A stretch of 64,000 nucleotides of DNA, taken from assembly GCA_950295325.1 (NCBI GenBank), contig OX485808.1:41687180-41751179 (forward strand). The letters are read 5' to 3'. The notes under the pieces were generated by a model that did not search any database, was not told where the DNA came from, and saw nothing but the letters and a program-made list of their open reading frames with translations. A program made the translations under genes and the position numbers. Positions 26,767 through 37,200 of this stretch are shown one piece after another. Origin of the DNA: Polytrichum commune. Lineage: Eukaryota; Streptophyta; Polytrichopsida; Polytrichales; Polytrichaceae. Position 1 is the stretch's first letter. Each line of letters begins with the position of its first letter.

Positions 26767-27573
26767 CAATATGTAAGATTATATCTATTAAGGGGTTTTA
26801 CTCTACTTGTAGTCAAACATTATGGTATATTTCAAACAATATATTGACAAAAGATGTGCATGTATTATAAAACTTCATATACTAAAAGTCACTAAATATA
26901 ATAGTTAATGCTATTATTTAGACTCTCACATGAGGACTTATATTTTGAAAACAAATAATTAATGCCATGACAAACTTGAATAATTTGGCCAACTTTCAAT
27001 TTCTGCTAATTAAAAGAACATATGTTGTGTTGTAATGTGTGCACCCAATATTGCTTCATCCTCAAGACTCCAAGTGTGACAATAACCTAGTACCTATGTG
27101 GAAGTCATTAATGGAACCCTAAACCACAAATGACATTTGGCACGTTCAATCTTCCAAGGATGTTTGAACCTATCGTGAAGTCCCTTGAACTCTACCAATG
27201 TGTGTGAGCAAAACATGCAAAGTTCAAAAGGTATGTCCTCATATCATTCACAACATGAAATCTACTTTAAATTAATATATAATATTTCACTATTCCAAAT
27301 AACATGTTAACATGAACAACATCCTATCCATTATAATCTAGTTCTTATGCTTTTCTTACCAGGTGACAAGGTTATAGGTTAATATTGTATCACCTACTTG
27401 TGAGCACAATATCGTTTATTTCCTTTAGTGCGTTCATTCGTGAAAAACCACACATCCATCTTTCACGTTTGTGAATTAGGATGTTGTGATGACAATATAC
27501 ATTTGTATTGGAAACTACAAGCACCAAGGCCCATGTCATTTGACCTATGTGCCATCCAGTTATGGTTTGTGTT

Positions 27574-27604
27574 GTTTAAGGTTTAGGGTTTAGGGTTTAG
27601 GGTT
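27574..27604. repeat. Interstitial plant-type telomeric repeat
   Basis: The sequence contains about three and a half tandem TTTAGGG units, the first and last slightly altered. This is the usual land-plant telomere unit. With unrelated DNA on both sides it is an internal remnant, not a chromosome end. Confidence 0.85.
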
Positions 27605-28257
27605 CAGGCATCATCAAACATCAAACTGAATGTTTAAATGACTTCATATGATATGTGAACTCCATGGGGTTGCAGTAGATACATTTGTAATCATTTGTTT
27701 CTCCCATGTACTTCAAATGTGAACTTCTAAGTACATATATTAATGTTCACTCTAATGCTACTTGTTAGGGTATCCATTATAGACTAGAGCATTGTCCTCT
27801 ACCAACAACCATCATATAAATTACAATACATAATCCTAAACTGTTAACCATGTGAATGGTTACCATATTTATATTATTGCACCGTGTAATTGCCTTTGTG
27901 GATTGCAATATAATTATGACTTACTCCTCTTAGACTTTGTAACACTCTCATATGATTCCATAAATTACATTATTCATACACCAAAACGATAATGGCTACA
28001 TTCAACGATGTTATCAATTCCAACGGGTGATCATTCAATTGAACACCATTAAAATATGAGTTGGTGATGGTGTTAATTTTGTGGAATACCTTAGTCCACG
28101 TAGGTTTTTGACTGGTATTGAATTGCCGCTAATGAATAGCGGGTTAGAAGGCCGGGGCCGGGCGGCCAAGAGAGGCGCCGGCCCTCCTATGTCCCGCACC
28201 TAGGGGCAAGGACAACCAGGAAGGCAATCTCCCTAGGGTGGCAGGTGTCAACACCAC

Positions 28258-28326
28258 AAGCCTCGCGGGCAACCACCTAAACCAAGGAGGTGTCGACACC
28301 TGGCAAGGTGTTGGCCCGCGAGGCTT
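28258..28326. repeat. GC-rich cruciform-like inverted repeat
   Basis: AAGCCTCGCGGGC (28258-28270) and GCCCGCGAGGCTT (28314-28326) are perfect inverted arms, and between them lies the perfect 14-bp palindrome AGGTGTCGACACCT (28288-28301). The structure sits in a GC-rich block just upstream of the pyrimidine-rich leader of the ParB/FCP1-like gene. It may belong to that gene's promoter or be an unrelated element. Confidence 0.7.
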
Positions 28327-28369
28327 CTGAGCCGTTGATGGGCCCGGCGCAATCTAATGGCCCGGATTC

Positions 28370-28986
28370 GAGGGTTTAGGGTGACCCCTTCCGCTCTCTC
28401 CTTCTCTCCCCTCCTCTTTTTTCTTTCTCTCTTTTTCTTCCTCTCTTCCTCCGCGCCAAGCGCCGCTCTTGGAAACGCCGCCGCCGCTTTCCATAGCGCC
28501 GCGCCAAGCGCTTCCTCTCGCACCTTTTGCTTTTGTCTTGGTCGCGCCGCTTCCCTTCATTCTTCTTTCTCCTTCATTCCTCTCCTCCTCTCTGATGCTT
28601 CTCCTCCTCTTCTCTCATTCTATTCCTCGTGTTATTGTCTTCCTCTTCTTATTCTCTCTTCTTGGTCCAGAGTGTTAGCTTTGAGTGAGTTCGGAGCGGT
28701 TTATTGTGTTGAACTCCTTACTTGTTTTGTAAAATTCATGCATGGAGTGATTTTAGGTTGAGTAGAAGTGAGCACGGTCGAGTGTGATAGAAATGTAGAG
28801 GTCTTTCAAATTAGGCCTGAGTTTGCAAGAATCAGGGGGTTTGTGAGAAAGTTTTAGGGTGCTTGAGAGATTCATTGTGTTTCTGAGATCTTTGTGAGAG
28901 TTGTTCTTTAGTGCCACAACAGAGTTTCTGAGTCTGGTTGTAAGAAGCAGATTGTGAGAGCAGCTTTCAAGAGTTTGAAAGACAAG
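28370..28986 (+). promoter_or_regulatory. Probable promoter-proximal region and untranslated first exon of the ParB/FCP1-like gene
   Basis: A pyrimidine-rich tract (28380-28640, mostly CT runs) resembles many plant 5' leaders. The segment ends in a good donor, GACAAG|GTAAGC at 28986/28987. The next good acceptor directly precedes the ATG at 29915. I infer a non-coding first exon ending at 28986; its start is not known. A frame of 134 codons at 28357 in this tract is low-complexity Ser/Leu/Phe text and is not supported as a gene. Confidence 0.45.
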
Positions 28987-29914
28987 GTAAGCAATTTGCA
29001 TCAGTGCACACAATTTGCATCATTCCCTTTAGGTTCCTATTACATATACAATGCATAAGCATTGTATATGTTGCCCAAGCATTAAACATGCATCTGGAAA
29101 CACAGTAGTTTGGGGAGACGACCCAAACTCATATTAAAATATAATAAATATTTGAATTGCAGCCTAAAATGAACTAAATGTTTGGGTCGTTCGACCCAAA
29201 CATTGCAGCCTCTTGTTTGGGTCGAGCGACCCAAACATTGGAGCCTCATTATGTTTGGGTCGCTCGACCCAAACATTACAGGGAGAAGAACTAAACCACA
29301 TTGTAAAATATAAAAGAACTTCAAAAATTAAGTAAATGTTTGGGTCGTTCGACCCAAACATTGCAGACTGAAATGACTGGGTTGAGGTACCTAAATTTGC
29401 AGCCTAACATGTTTGGGTCGCTCGACCCAAACATTACAGGGAGAAGAACTAAACCACATTGTAAAATATAAAAGAACTTTGAAAATTAAGTGAATGTTTG
29501 GGTCGTTCGACCCAAACATTGCAGTCTGAAATGAATGGGTTGAGCTACCTAAATTTGCAGCCTAACATATTTGGGTCGCTCGACCCAAACATTACAGGGA
29601 GAAGAACTAAACCACATTGTAAAATATAAAAGAACTTCCAAAATTAAGTAATTGTTTGGGTCGTTCGACCCAAACATTGCAGTCTGAAATGAATGTGTTG
29701 AGATACCTAAATTTGCAGCCTCATCATGTTTGGGTCGCTCGACCCAAACATTACAGGGTGACCACCTAAACCACACTTTAAAATCTAAAAGATCTTTTAA
29801 AACGACTTTGAAAATTAAGTAAATGTTTGGGTCAATCCTCCAAATGTTAAATGCACATTGCAATACTTTGGGTCGATCGACCGAAACTCACAGTTTCGAT
29901 TTCTTGGATTGCAG
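28987..29914 (+). repeat. Leader intron carrying a 158-bp tandem array with paired palindromes
   Basis: The inferred intron runs from GTAAGC to TTGGATTGCAG. It holds the 20-bp palindrome TTTGGGTCG-NN-CGACCCAAA at 29181, 29216, 29254, 29339, 29412, 29497, 29570, 29655 and 29729, plus a copy with one mismatch at 29867 and degenerate ones near 29110 and 29825. Two interleaved series repeat every 158-159 bp: centre TT at 29181, 29339, 29497 and 29655; centre CT at 29254, 29412, 29570 and 29729. The spacers (for example GGGAGAAGAACTAAACCACA) are conserved between units but unrelated to the 78-bp satellite spacer. Confidence 0.85.
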
Positions 29915-32900
29915 ATGGCCCCTAAAAAGAGACCAGGTGAAAGGTGGTTCATGCTCGCGCCAGACCACCTTTGGCAGGAGTATGAAACTCCACAGGACGA
30001 TTCTTACGTCCCAAAAGATGGCGTCGTTTTGGCATGGTCCGTTCAGGTGGTGAAGGCATCCATGTTCAAGCTGCTATTCGTGGTGAAGGTGGGGACCCAC
30101 GAGCAGCACACCTGGGCAACGCTGACGGGATGGGAGGTTGCGTCCGTCCAGTCTCTCGGGGACTACGTAGACGTGATACTGGAGAACTCCGCCGTGCAGA
30201 ACGTCCACATGTTCATGCACCAGTTCTCCGAGCCCTTCGACCCCCTGTACGCCAAGGAGACTTGCGTCGACCCTGAAACCATAAAACCAGAGGCCATATT
30301 CATAGATGGTAGTGTAACGAACACGAAGGTTGCGAGCAGGTTCACGAAGTTAAAACAGGCTATCACGGTTCTCAACAAGGCGCTGCAAAGCAAACCCAAG
30401 ACGCAGCAGCCTGTGAGGCGGAAGGCAACGACGGAAGAAGGCGCAGGGTCCTCAAGACCACAAACTGTGAGGAAACCGCGGGCGGTCCCTGCAGACTCGA
30501 GACGGACGAGCACTACAACAACGCCGGCTGACAGCGAGACGCCAACGCCATCAGGAAGCCGTCAGACGACCCCTTCCAAGAGGGGAAGAGAGTCATCGGG
30601 GATGACTGACGAGCCTGTTTCCCCGGAGCTCCGGATGCCGAAGCCTGGCCAAGAGGTGGATGCAGGCGAAATACAAAAAATAAACAACAACTTCGAGACA
30701 AAATGCCTGCACTGCTTCTTCATGGGCAGGGACTTCAAATTCGAGGTCAACATTGCGCAGTGCCACCTTGCGCCACCAGAGAAGTGCGTCCGAGCCAAGG
30801 AGGACGCCTACGTCGACTGGATGGTCGCTCAAATCTTGGGCGGGCAGTTCAAGGACGACAGGCAGACAATTGTTGTCATGCCACAAGGGCTGAAAAGAAT
30901 GCCGACGCCTGAGATGTGGCCGGCAATCTCTAAAGGAGACTTCTGGCTGATTGACGGGCAGCACAGTGTGGAGGCCTCGAAAAAAATCCAGCTGATGACC
31001 GAGTGGGACGACCCGAACAACCAGAAGGAGAAGCTAAAAGTTTGGAAGGCTTTGGTGGTTTGGTCGGACAACGAGACGGTCCTCAGCGACATCTCCAGGT
31101 TCTTCAACATGGGGAACAAAAAGAGGGCCTATCAGGCATCGTGGATCAGAAACATCATGGCCTCGAGGGAGGTGTGGGAGTTTTATGGAATGCCTCCCAA
31201 GGAAAGGGAGAATGCTAAAGACAAGAACCCCAAATGGGAGGTGAGTATGTTTGGGTCGATCGACCCAAACTCCTACATTGTTTTGTTGTCATCGCCAGGT
31301 TGATAGTTTGGGTCGGTCGACCCAAACTCTGAAATTATTTTGATATTGTCCCCAGGTTCATAGTTTGGGTCGGTCGACCCAAACTCTGAAATTGTTAAGA
31401 TGTTTTCGCCAGGTTCATAGTTTGGGTCGTTCGACCCAAACTGCTGTTGCATTTGTTTTTCCATTATGTGTTGTCTAACATGTGCTAATGTCTTCCTGTG
31501 CAGGACTTCAAATATCAAATGATCAATAAATTCTCCTCGATCGACAATGCTAGCCACAAGCAGAAAAAGTATAACGAGCTGAGAGGAGAAATCTATTTGA
31601 TCACAGCGTCCGATTCCGTATGGGCAAGATGGAAGAGTGTTTTTGAAAAACACGAGACGGGGGACCTCATGGACCCCGACACCGGCATGCTCTTCAACCA
31701 GACTATGCGCTTCAAGCAAATGAAGCCTCTGGTGAGGGAGTTCTTCAGAGCGCTTCAAGGTCTCTCCGAGACAGAGATGGGAAAAGCGGCGTCCCACATC
31801 CTACACGTGGAGACGACGGCGAAGAGATGCTGGGTCCACCCTAAGATCGTCTTCACCAAACCCAAGATCTTCGTCCCTTCATGCTACACAATGAAGGAAT
31901 GGACGGAGAACAGGAAGAAGAAGACGACCATCGTCCAGGAGCTGCACAAGCTTGTGCCAGAGAAGAAGCTCATCGTGGACGGAGAGGTCGACGAGGCGCA
32001 CTGGAGGGCCTTCAAAGCCGAATATAAGTTTACCAGTGCGTCCATGGCGGCACTCATGAGGGAGGCGGGAGACGACTTCCTCAGATCCAAGCTCGTGAAG
32101 GGGGGGAGGAACCGGGCGCTTCCCGAACACTCAGTGCGGGCCTTCTCCAACTTCATAAAGGAGAAGAAGATCGTCAGTTTCGAAGGCGATGCGCAATTCA
32201 ACATGGTCACTGTCGAACCTCTCAGGATCCAGGGTTGGCCGGGTTCTGAGTCAAGGAAGGCGATCAGGACTAGAGCCGGGGACCGCTTCCCCTTCGGAAT
32301 GATAGACTTCAGGAACATCCCTGGAGCCTCATTCGAGGGGACTATGAGCACCCCTTTTTACGATCCTTTCTTGTCGAAGTTCGTGAACTACGCCAGCCCC
32401 AAATTCAGGGAGGTCGACGTCTGGCTCTGGATTGTCGAGGACAGAAGGGCAGAGCAGGTTTACGAGATCGTGCGCAAATTGCAGCCGGAGTATGCCGTCT
32501 CGAAATCTCACTACGTTGCTGCACCGGCGGAGGGGGCGTACAGCACGCTGAAAGACAAGAAGACGAAGATCGTCAACGTGCTGTGTTTGTACTTCGTGTA
32601 CAAAGCTGAGCTGCTTAAGGTGCCAAACCATCCCATAGCCAGGATGGAAAAGCTCTTCCAAGTCCAAGAAGGGTTGGGTACCAGCAGGAGCTTATATGAC
32701 GAGGCGAAGTACGCCAACTACCCCGCGGATGAGCTGCGCATGGAGTTCTACCTGCGGATGATGAGGACCCTCACGAAGAGAGGGGACTGCATCTTCAACG
32801 TTTTCGGGGGGTCCAAACCGATTTTTGCAGCCATGGTAAGCAGAAAACCCAGAAGTCCCTATACGTTCGGTTTGGGTCGAACGACCCAAACTAGGGGCAT

Positions 32901-35840
32901 GCACAGTTTGGGTCGCTCGACCCAAACTAGGGCCATGCATAGTTTGGGTCGAGCGACCCAAACTAACTATTCTTATTTTGTTTGGAAGTCATTTTCCATT
33001 ATATGTTCATTTGGTGTTACTAATAGTATTGATTTTGATTGTGCAGATGTCTGGGTTGAACATCTACTCCTATGTAGAGGATGCCGATGTTCAATTCTAC
33101 AGGACCCAAAAGGCGCTGGCCAAGAGAATGGACATCCTCGACTGGATACCCGGATCCTACGTCGAAGAGATCGTCGAGGGGGGCGAGAATCCTTTGGATA
33201 TTGCGAGGCGAATCAACCCGGGTGAATTCGCCATGCGGGCCCCCGTTCAATTGCCAGAGCCGCTCATCGGGTTGCATCCGGGCAATCCGTCTATGGGAGC
33301 AGGTGGCAGGGTTGGGGAGGAGGGGGAGGAAGACGAGGAGGAGGCGGAGGAGGAAGCAGAGAAAGTGGAGGGGGAGGTGGAGGAAGGGGCAACAGGATTC
33401 ACTCAAGAATCCGAGGCCCCTCAGCGGAAGAAGGCCATGCGGCCTGCCACGCCGCAGAGCAGGCTGGTGCCCGCGTTGACGGTGGACGACGCCAAGGATA
33501 TGTACTCGAGGGACGCGACGGCCACCTTCAGGGAGCGTAGAAGGATGAAGGGGAAGAAGCTGTACGGGGACTATGCGGTGGAGGAGACGATCGCAATAAG
33601 CTCCGAGGACGAGGACGACATGGAACTCGCCAAGAAGCTGAGGTCTGATCCTGCCTCCCCCAGAGCGTTCGCCGGGAATGTGAGGGTGAAACCGGAGGTC
33701 CTCACCGTGGAGGAGGCGAACGCAAAAATGCTCCGAGACGAGGAGCAGCGTGTGCGACTGCAGAGGGCTGCCGCCGAGGAACCCTCTGTCCGCAACGAAG
33801 TCGCGGAGTTGAGGGCTCTCCTGTTGGAGCAGGAGCGGCAAAGGGCGATGTCCCAAACTCCGTCCCAAGCGGACCTCATCACGCAAGTGATCCAGGGCAT
33901 GCTGGCGCAGGGATTGGTGATGGCTCCCCCGAGTTCATTCCCTCACTTGCCCGCAGGCTTCCCTCCACAGGATATCCGCCCGCGGCCGGCGTTGGAGCAT
34001 TCCTTCAGCTTCGCGGATTTGCTGCAGCCGCACGCCCGTCCTTACGCGCCTGTGCAGCAGGTGGATGATCCAAACCTTTGGCGCGTCCCCGGAGCGTCCA
34101 GCTCGTTGGCACCCCCCCCGCTCCGGCCTCCCATCCTCTTGCCCCCACACCACCAGCGGGACGACCCCCACATGTTTGGGTCGTCCGACCCAAACAGTGC
34201 CGACGTTGCAGCGTCGCAGAGCGACCCTCGCCAAGCAGCAGGGTTTGGGTCGGCTGACCCAAACCCCGTCCCCCATCAGACCCCGGTCGACGAGCCTATG
34301 CTAGATGTTGAAGGCCCGCAAGGGCCTGGTGATACCTCTACTCCTAACCCAGTCGATGAACCAATGCATGATGCGCATGCGGAGGTTGGGTTGGGACAAA
34401 GGCCTGACAGTCAGCCTTTGCAGGAGCAGGTTGCGGCTGACGGCGTCGTCGGAGGCGGCGGTGACAGAGGTGGGGCAGCGCACGCGATGCCGGCATCAAC
34501 GTCGTCAAGGCACGACCAAGGCGAGGTAATGCACTGACCCCACTCAGTTTGGGTCGGCCGACCCAAACTTCCTGGGTCTTTGACTTCTTGCCTTGGTCGT
34601 GTCCCCTAGCTAGGACGAACTTAGGCCCCCCCCGGCACTCGCGCCCTTCGTCACCCCCAGCGACCATTCGTTCGTCCACCTACCCCCGGCTTTGCAACGA
34701 AGTCTTCATCACGGCGGCCCGTCTCTTCAATTTTTTCTAGATGTAGAAGTAGGCTAGTTTGAACGCATCGTTCAACGCGGCTCCCCCAATCAAGATGTAC
34801 ATAGAGCATTGTATATAATATAATCACCATTTTTGACTCCTATATACTTGTATATTGTGTTTGAATGTATTTTGTATGCTCTTGTATCCCTTGTATCCCT
34901 TGTTGCACCCCCTCCAAAATGAATCAAATGCTTTTGTGTTTGCACCGAGAACGCTCGTTTCCTTAATGCTTCGTTTGGACATAGCATGACATAAGTCGCC
35001 CCCGTTTTCTCTCGCTCGTATCCGCAGGGCTCGGAGCATAGCGTAGCGGCTCCCCGACGCTCTTCTCCAAGGAGCGCAGAGGGCAGCACGGCGGCCCCCC
35101 CGGTTTTACCCGCCCCGCCCCCGCTGCCGAAGAAACGATTCCTGGTGTTAGACCTGAACGGTGTCCTCGTGCAGTGCGTTCATTGCCCTAGGGCCCCCAC
35201 AGTGCCCTTTTGCAAGCCCGAGGACGCTAATTACGACGGGCCGCCCACGTTCATAAAGAGCAAACTAGTTCACCTCCGCCCGTGGCTTCGGACCTTCCTC
35301 CAGATCGCCCAACAACGATGGTGGGTGGTCGTGTGGAGCTCCATGACGGCCGAGAACACCAATGCGGTCGTGGAGTTCATCTTCAAGGGCATCGAGCCCC
35401 CCTGCATGGTCCTAGCACAGGAAGCCTGTAGAATATTGTACACACAGGACGGCAAAGTCGTCAAAAAACCAAACAACCCCGCTTCCCCCCAATACCTCAA
35501 GGTCTTGAAGCCCATTTTTTGGGACCAGCGACCGTCCTTGATAGGCGTCCCCTACGACGTCCGCCCCACCCGCGAGAACACGCTCATGGTGGACGACAGC
35601 GCCGCAAAGAACATGTTGAACCCGACGGCCAACTTCATAGTGTGCCCTACGTGGACGGTCGAGAAGGTCCGGGACCGATTTTTGTTAGACCTTAGTAAAT
35701 ACCTCCAGGCGCTCTGGGGAAGTGGACTTCCCGTAAACAATTTTGTTAGGAATAATCCCATAGGCGAGAGATACTTGGATCCACGAGACCATTTGTACAG
35801 AGAGTTGTTATCTCACGCGAAATTTAACAAGCTCATTTGA
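29915..35840 (+). CDS. Multidomain protein: ParB-like, degenerate DNA methyltransferase-like, FCP1-like
   Basis: Coding exons 29915-31240, 31504-32835, 33047-34525 and 35028-35840 all join in phase 0 with good GT-AG borders; about 1649 aa to the TGA at 35838-35840. The ATG follows an acceptor directly. Residues about 265-430 look ParB-like: a PPEKCVRAKEDAYVDWM helix region, then IDGQHSVEASKKI (about 346), the place of the family's GHgRlrAAk motif. Across exons 3 and 4 (about 869-915), GDCIFNVFGGSKPIFAAM followed by NIYSYVED matches the AdoMet-binding motif I of N6/N4 DNA methyltransferases, with no DPPY-like catalytic motif found. A Glu-rich tract (about 976-1000) and a coiled-coil-like segment (about 1104-1155) follow. 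From about 1416 an FCP1/NIF HAD-like domain is seen: FLVLDLNGVLV, WWVVVWSSMTAEN, VDDSAAKN. The second catalytic Asp of DxDx[TV] is Asn, so phosphatase activity is doubtful. Domain assignments are by eye. Confidence 0.75.
31250..31440. repeat. 57-bp intronic repeat array of the palindrome
   Basis: Four copies of the 20-bp palindrome lie exactly 57 bp apart (31250, 31307, 31364, 31421) in the intron 31241-31503; their centres are AT, GT, GT and TT. The spacer (CTCTGAAATT, then CAGGTTCATAG) differs from those of the other arrays. Confidence 0.9.
32871..32962. repeat. 36-bp intronic repeat array of the palindrome
   Basis: Three palindromes lie exactly 36 bp apart (32871, 32907, 32943) in the intron 32836-33046, with centres AA, CT and AG. 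They are separated by a CTAGGGGCATGCACAG-type spacer. Confidence 0.9.
34175..34263. repeat. Two palindromes inside a coding exon
   Basis: The copies at 34175-34194 (centre TC) and 34244-34263 (one mismatch) lie within exon 33047-34525. Both are read in the same frame and give FGSSDPN and FGSADPN in an otherwise Pro/Asp/Gln-rich segment. Confidence 0.85.
34548..34567. repeat. Single palindrome in the intron before the FCP1-like exon
   Basis: A perfect TTTGGGTCG-GC-CGACCCAAA lies 22 bp after the donor at 34525/34526. The rest of this intron (to 35027) shows nothing else. Confidence 0.9.
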
Positions 35841-35983
35841 GACAGTACGTGTGTTTGTATGTGTGTGTGTGTATATGCGCCTACCCATTTTGTGTAATTT
35901 ACGCTTCATATGTATCTTGATTTTCACGCGCTCTATCTCCCCCCTTTTCCTTGGGTTTTGTTTTGTTCCAATTTTGGCTCCAG

Positions 35984-36754
35984 CGTTTGGAGCCCTCGAT
36001 TGACGTCGTCAGCGAGTCAGACTTGGGGAGCTTCTTCTACGAGACCGTTTACGACGCCGCGTCAACCATCGACTACTCCAAGGAGCCTCTTGACGCCGGC
36101 GTCGTCGATAGCCCCCCACCCAAGCAAATCTTCCGGCGATCTGCGTCCCCGTCACCGCTCAAAGGCATAAATCGCAAATGCGTCCGGACATCCCCCTCTC
36201 GGCCCGGCGGCAGTAGTACACCTCAACGGCGGCTGCGGATGGACGCTCGGCCTACGAAGAGTGGAACCCTTCCTATTCCTTTGCGGGATGCCTTGCCCCT
36301 CCTCGCCAACTCCGACGGGAACGCCCCCGGTGACAAGGTGAACCCCCCCCCCCAAAAAAAAACATGGTTATCCGCGCATTACAATCATTTTGCACTTAAA
36401 AAATGAATGTGTGACACGTTTGGGTCTTCCTCCCTAAACTAACACATGTGTTCGTGCGTTGACGCGTTGCAGGTTGCTCCCACCCGTAAACCTATGCGGT
36501 CTAGTGCGTCCATCGAGTTGGAGCGTTTCTACTCCATGACCAGAAATGCAAGACAGTCCACTTCATCGTATTCGAATTCTTCGTCGTATAATTCGGGCGG
36601 CCGACGGAATACAAAATGTGTTATTGATGGCGTTCACCCCAAGAATGGCTATAGTCGCGGGGCGGAGATTTTCAGGAATGTTGAAGCAATGCGAGCAAAA
36701 GAAGCTGCAGCAAAAGAAAAAGAGGCAAAAGAAAAAAAAAGCAAAAGAAAATGA
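35984..36754 (+). CDS. Two downstream exons of the ParB/FCP1-like gene
   Basis: Exon 35984-36337 (acceptor GGCTCCAG, donor GACAAG|GTGAAC) and exon 36473-36754 (acceptor GCGTTGCAG) are open, in phase 0 with each other and flanked by good splice sites. They encode a Ser/Pro-rich region and a terminal Ser/Asn-rich part with GYSRGAEIFRNVE and a Lys/Glu/Ala tail. The relic at 17.6-18.2 kb carries the same terminal motif attached to the FCP1-like part, which supports these exons as part of the gene. How exon 35028-35840 joins them is unclear: it ends in a TGA before any strong phase-0 donor. Either a different donor is used, or the TGA is a nonsense change, or these exons are untranslated. A degenerate palindrome lies at 36419 in the intron between them. 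Confidence 0.5.
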
Positions 36755-36779
36755 AGCAAAAGAAAAAGAGGTAGTATCC

Positions 36780-37200
36780 GAGGCTAGATAGGCCATAGTA
36801 GGCGTAGGGTTTTGGGCCATAGGCAAGAACATTTTGGGTCGCACTATCCAATGCATGTGTGGTGTTAGCATGATATGCATTTTACATGCCACACTTTGTA
36901 TGTTTTTTTTTTGCAATAATACAAGTTAGACATGATTTCCCCTTCCATATGGTCTAAGGTTTGGATTGCCCTACCTAAACCATCACAAATATGAGTTTGG
37001 AATATTTTGTATGCAATATTATATTGGTTAACATATTAACCCTTCAATAAGATCTATGGTTTGGATTGCCCTACCTAAACCATATTCATACAAGCTCTAA
37101 TATTTTGTGTGCAATAATATGAATGTTTTAAGGTTTCCCCTTAAATGTGGTCTAAGATTTGGATTGCCCACCCTAAACCATCACAAATATGAGTTATTTA
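36780..37200. repeat. Degenerate inverted-repeat motifs in the 3' flank
   Basis: GTTTGGATTGCCC(T)ACC(C)TAAAC-type motifs recur near 36957, 37049 and 37150, spaced about 92-101 bp. They resemble decayed forms of the TTTGGGTCG...CCCAAA palindrome. The same motif is next to the relic at 17.7 kb. Confidence 0.6.

Larger units (their letters stand above)
26011..28130. other. AT-rich intergenic DNA with a MITE and a telomere-like run
   Basis: No gene is seen between the satellite and the GC-rich start of the next gene. The interval contains the short inverted-repeat element and the telomere-type repeat listed separately. Confidence 0.5.

Noticed and set aside
28357-28761. 134-codon Ser/Leu/Phe-rich frame upstream of the ParB/FCP1-like gene
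   Set aside because: It is low-complexity text from a pyrimidine-rich leader with no domain, and more likely untranslated exon.
29181-34567. Palindromes as bacterial-type transcription terminators
   Set aside because: They lie within introns and exons of a spliced gene, lack a following U-tract and recur in fixed-period arrays.
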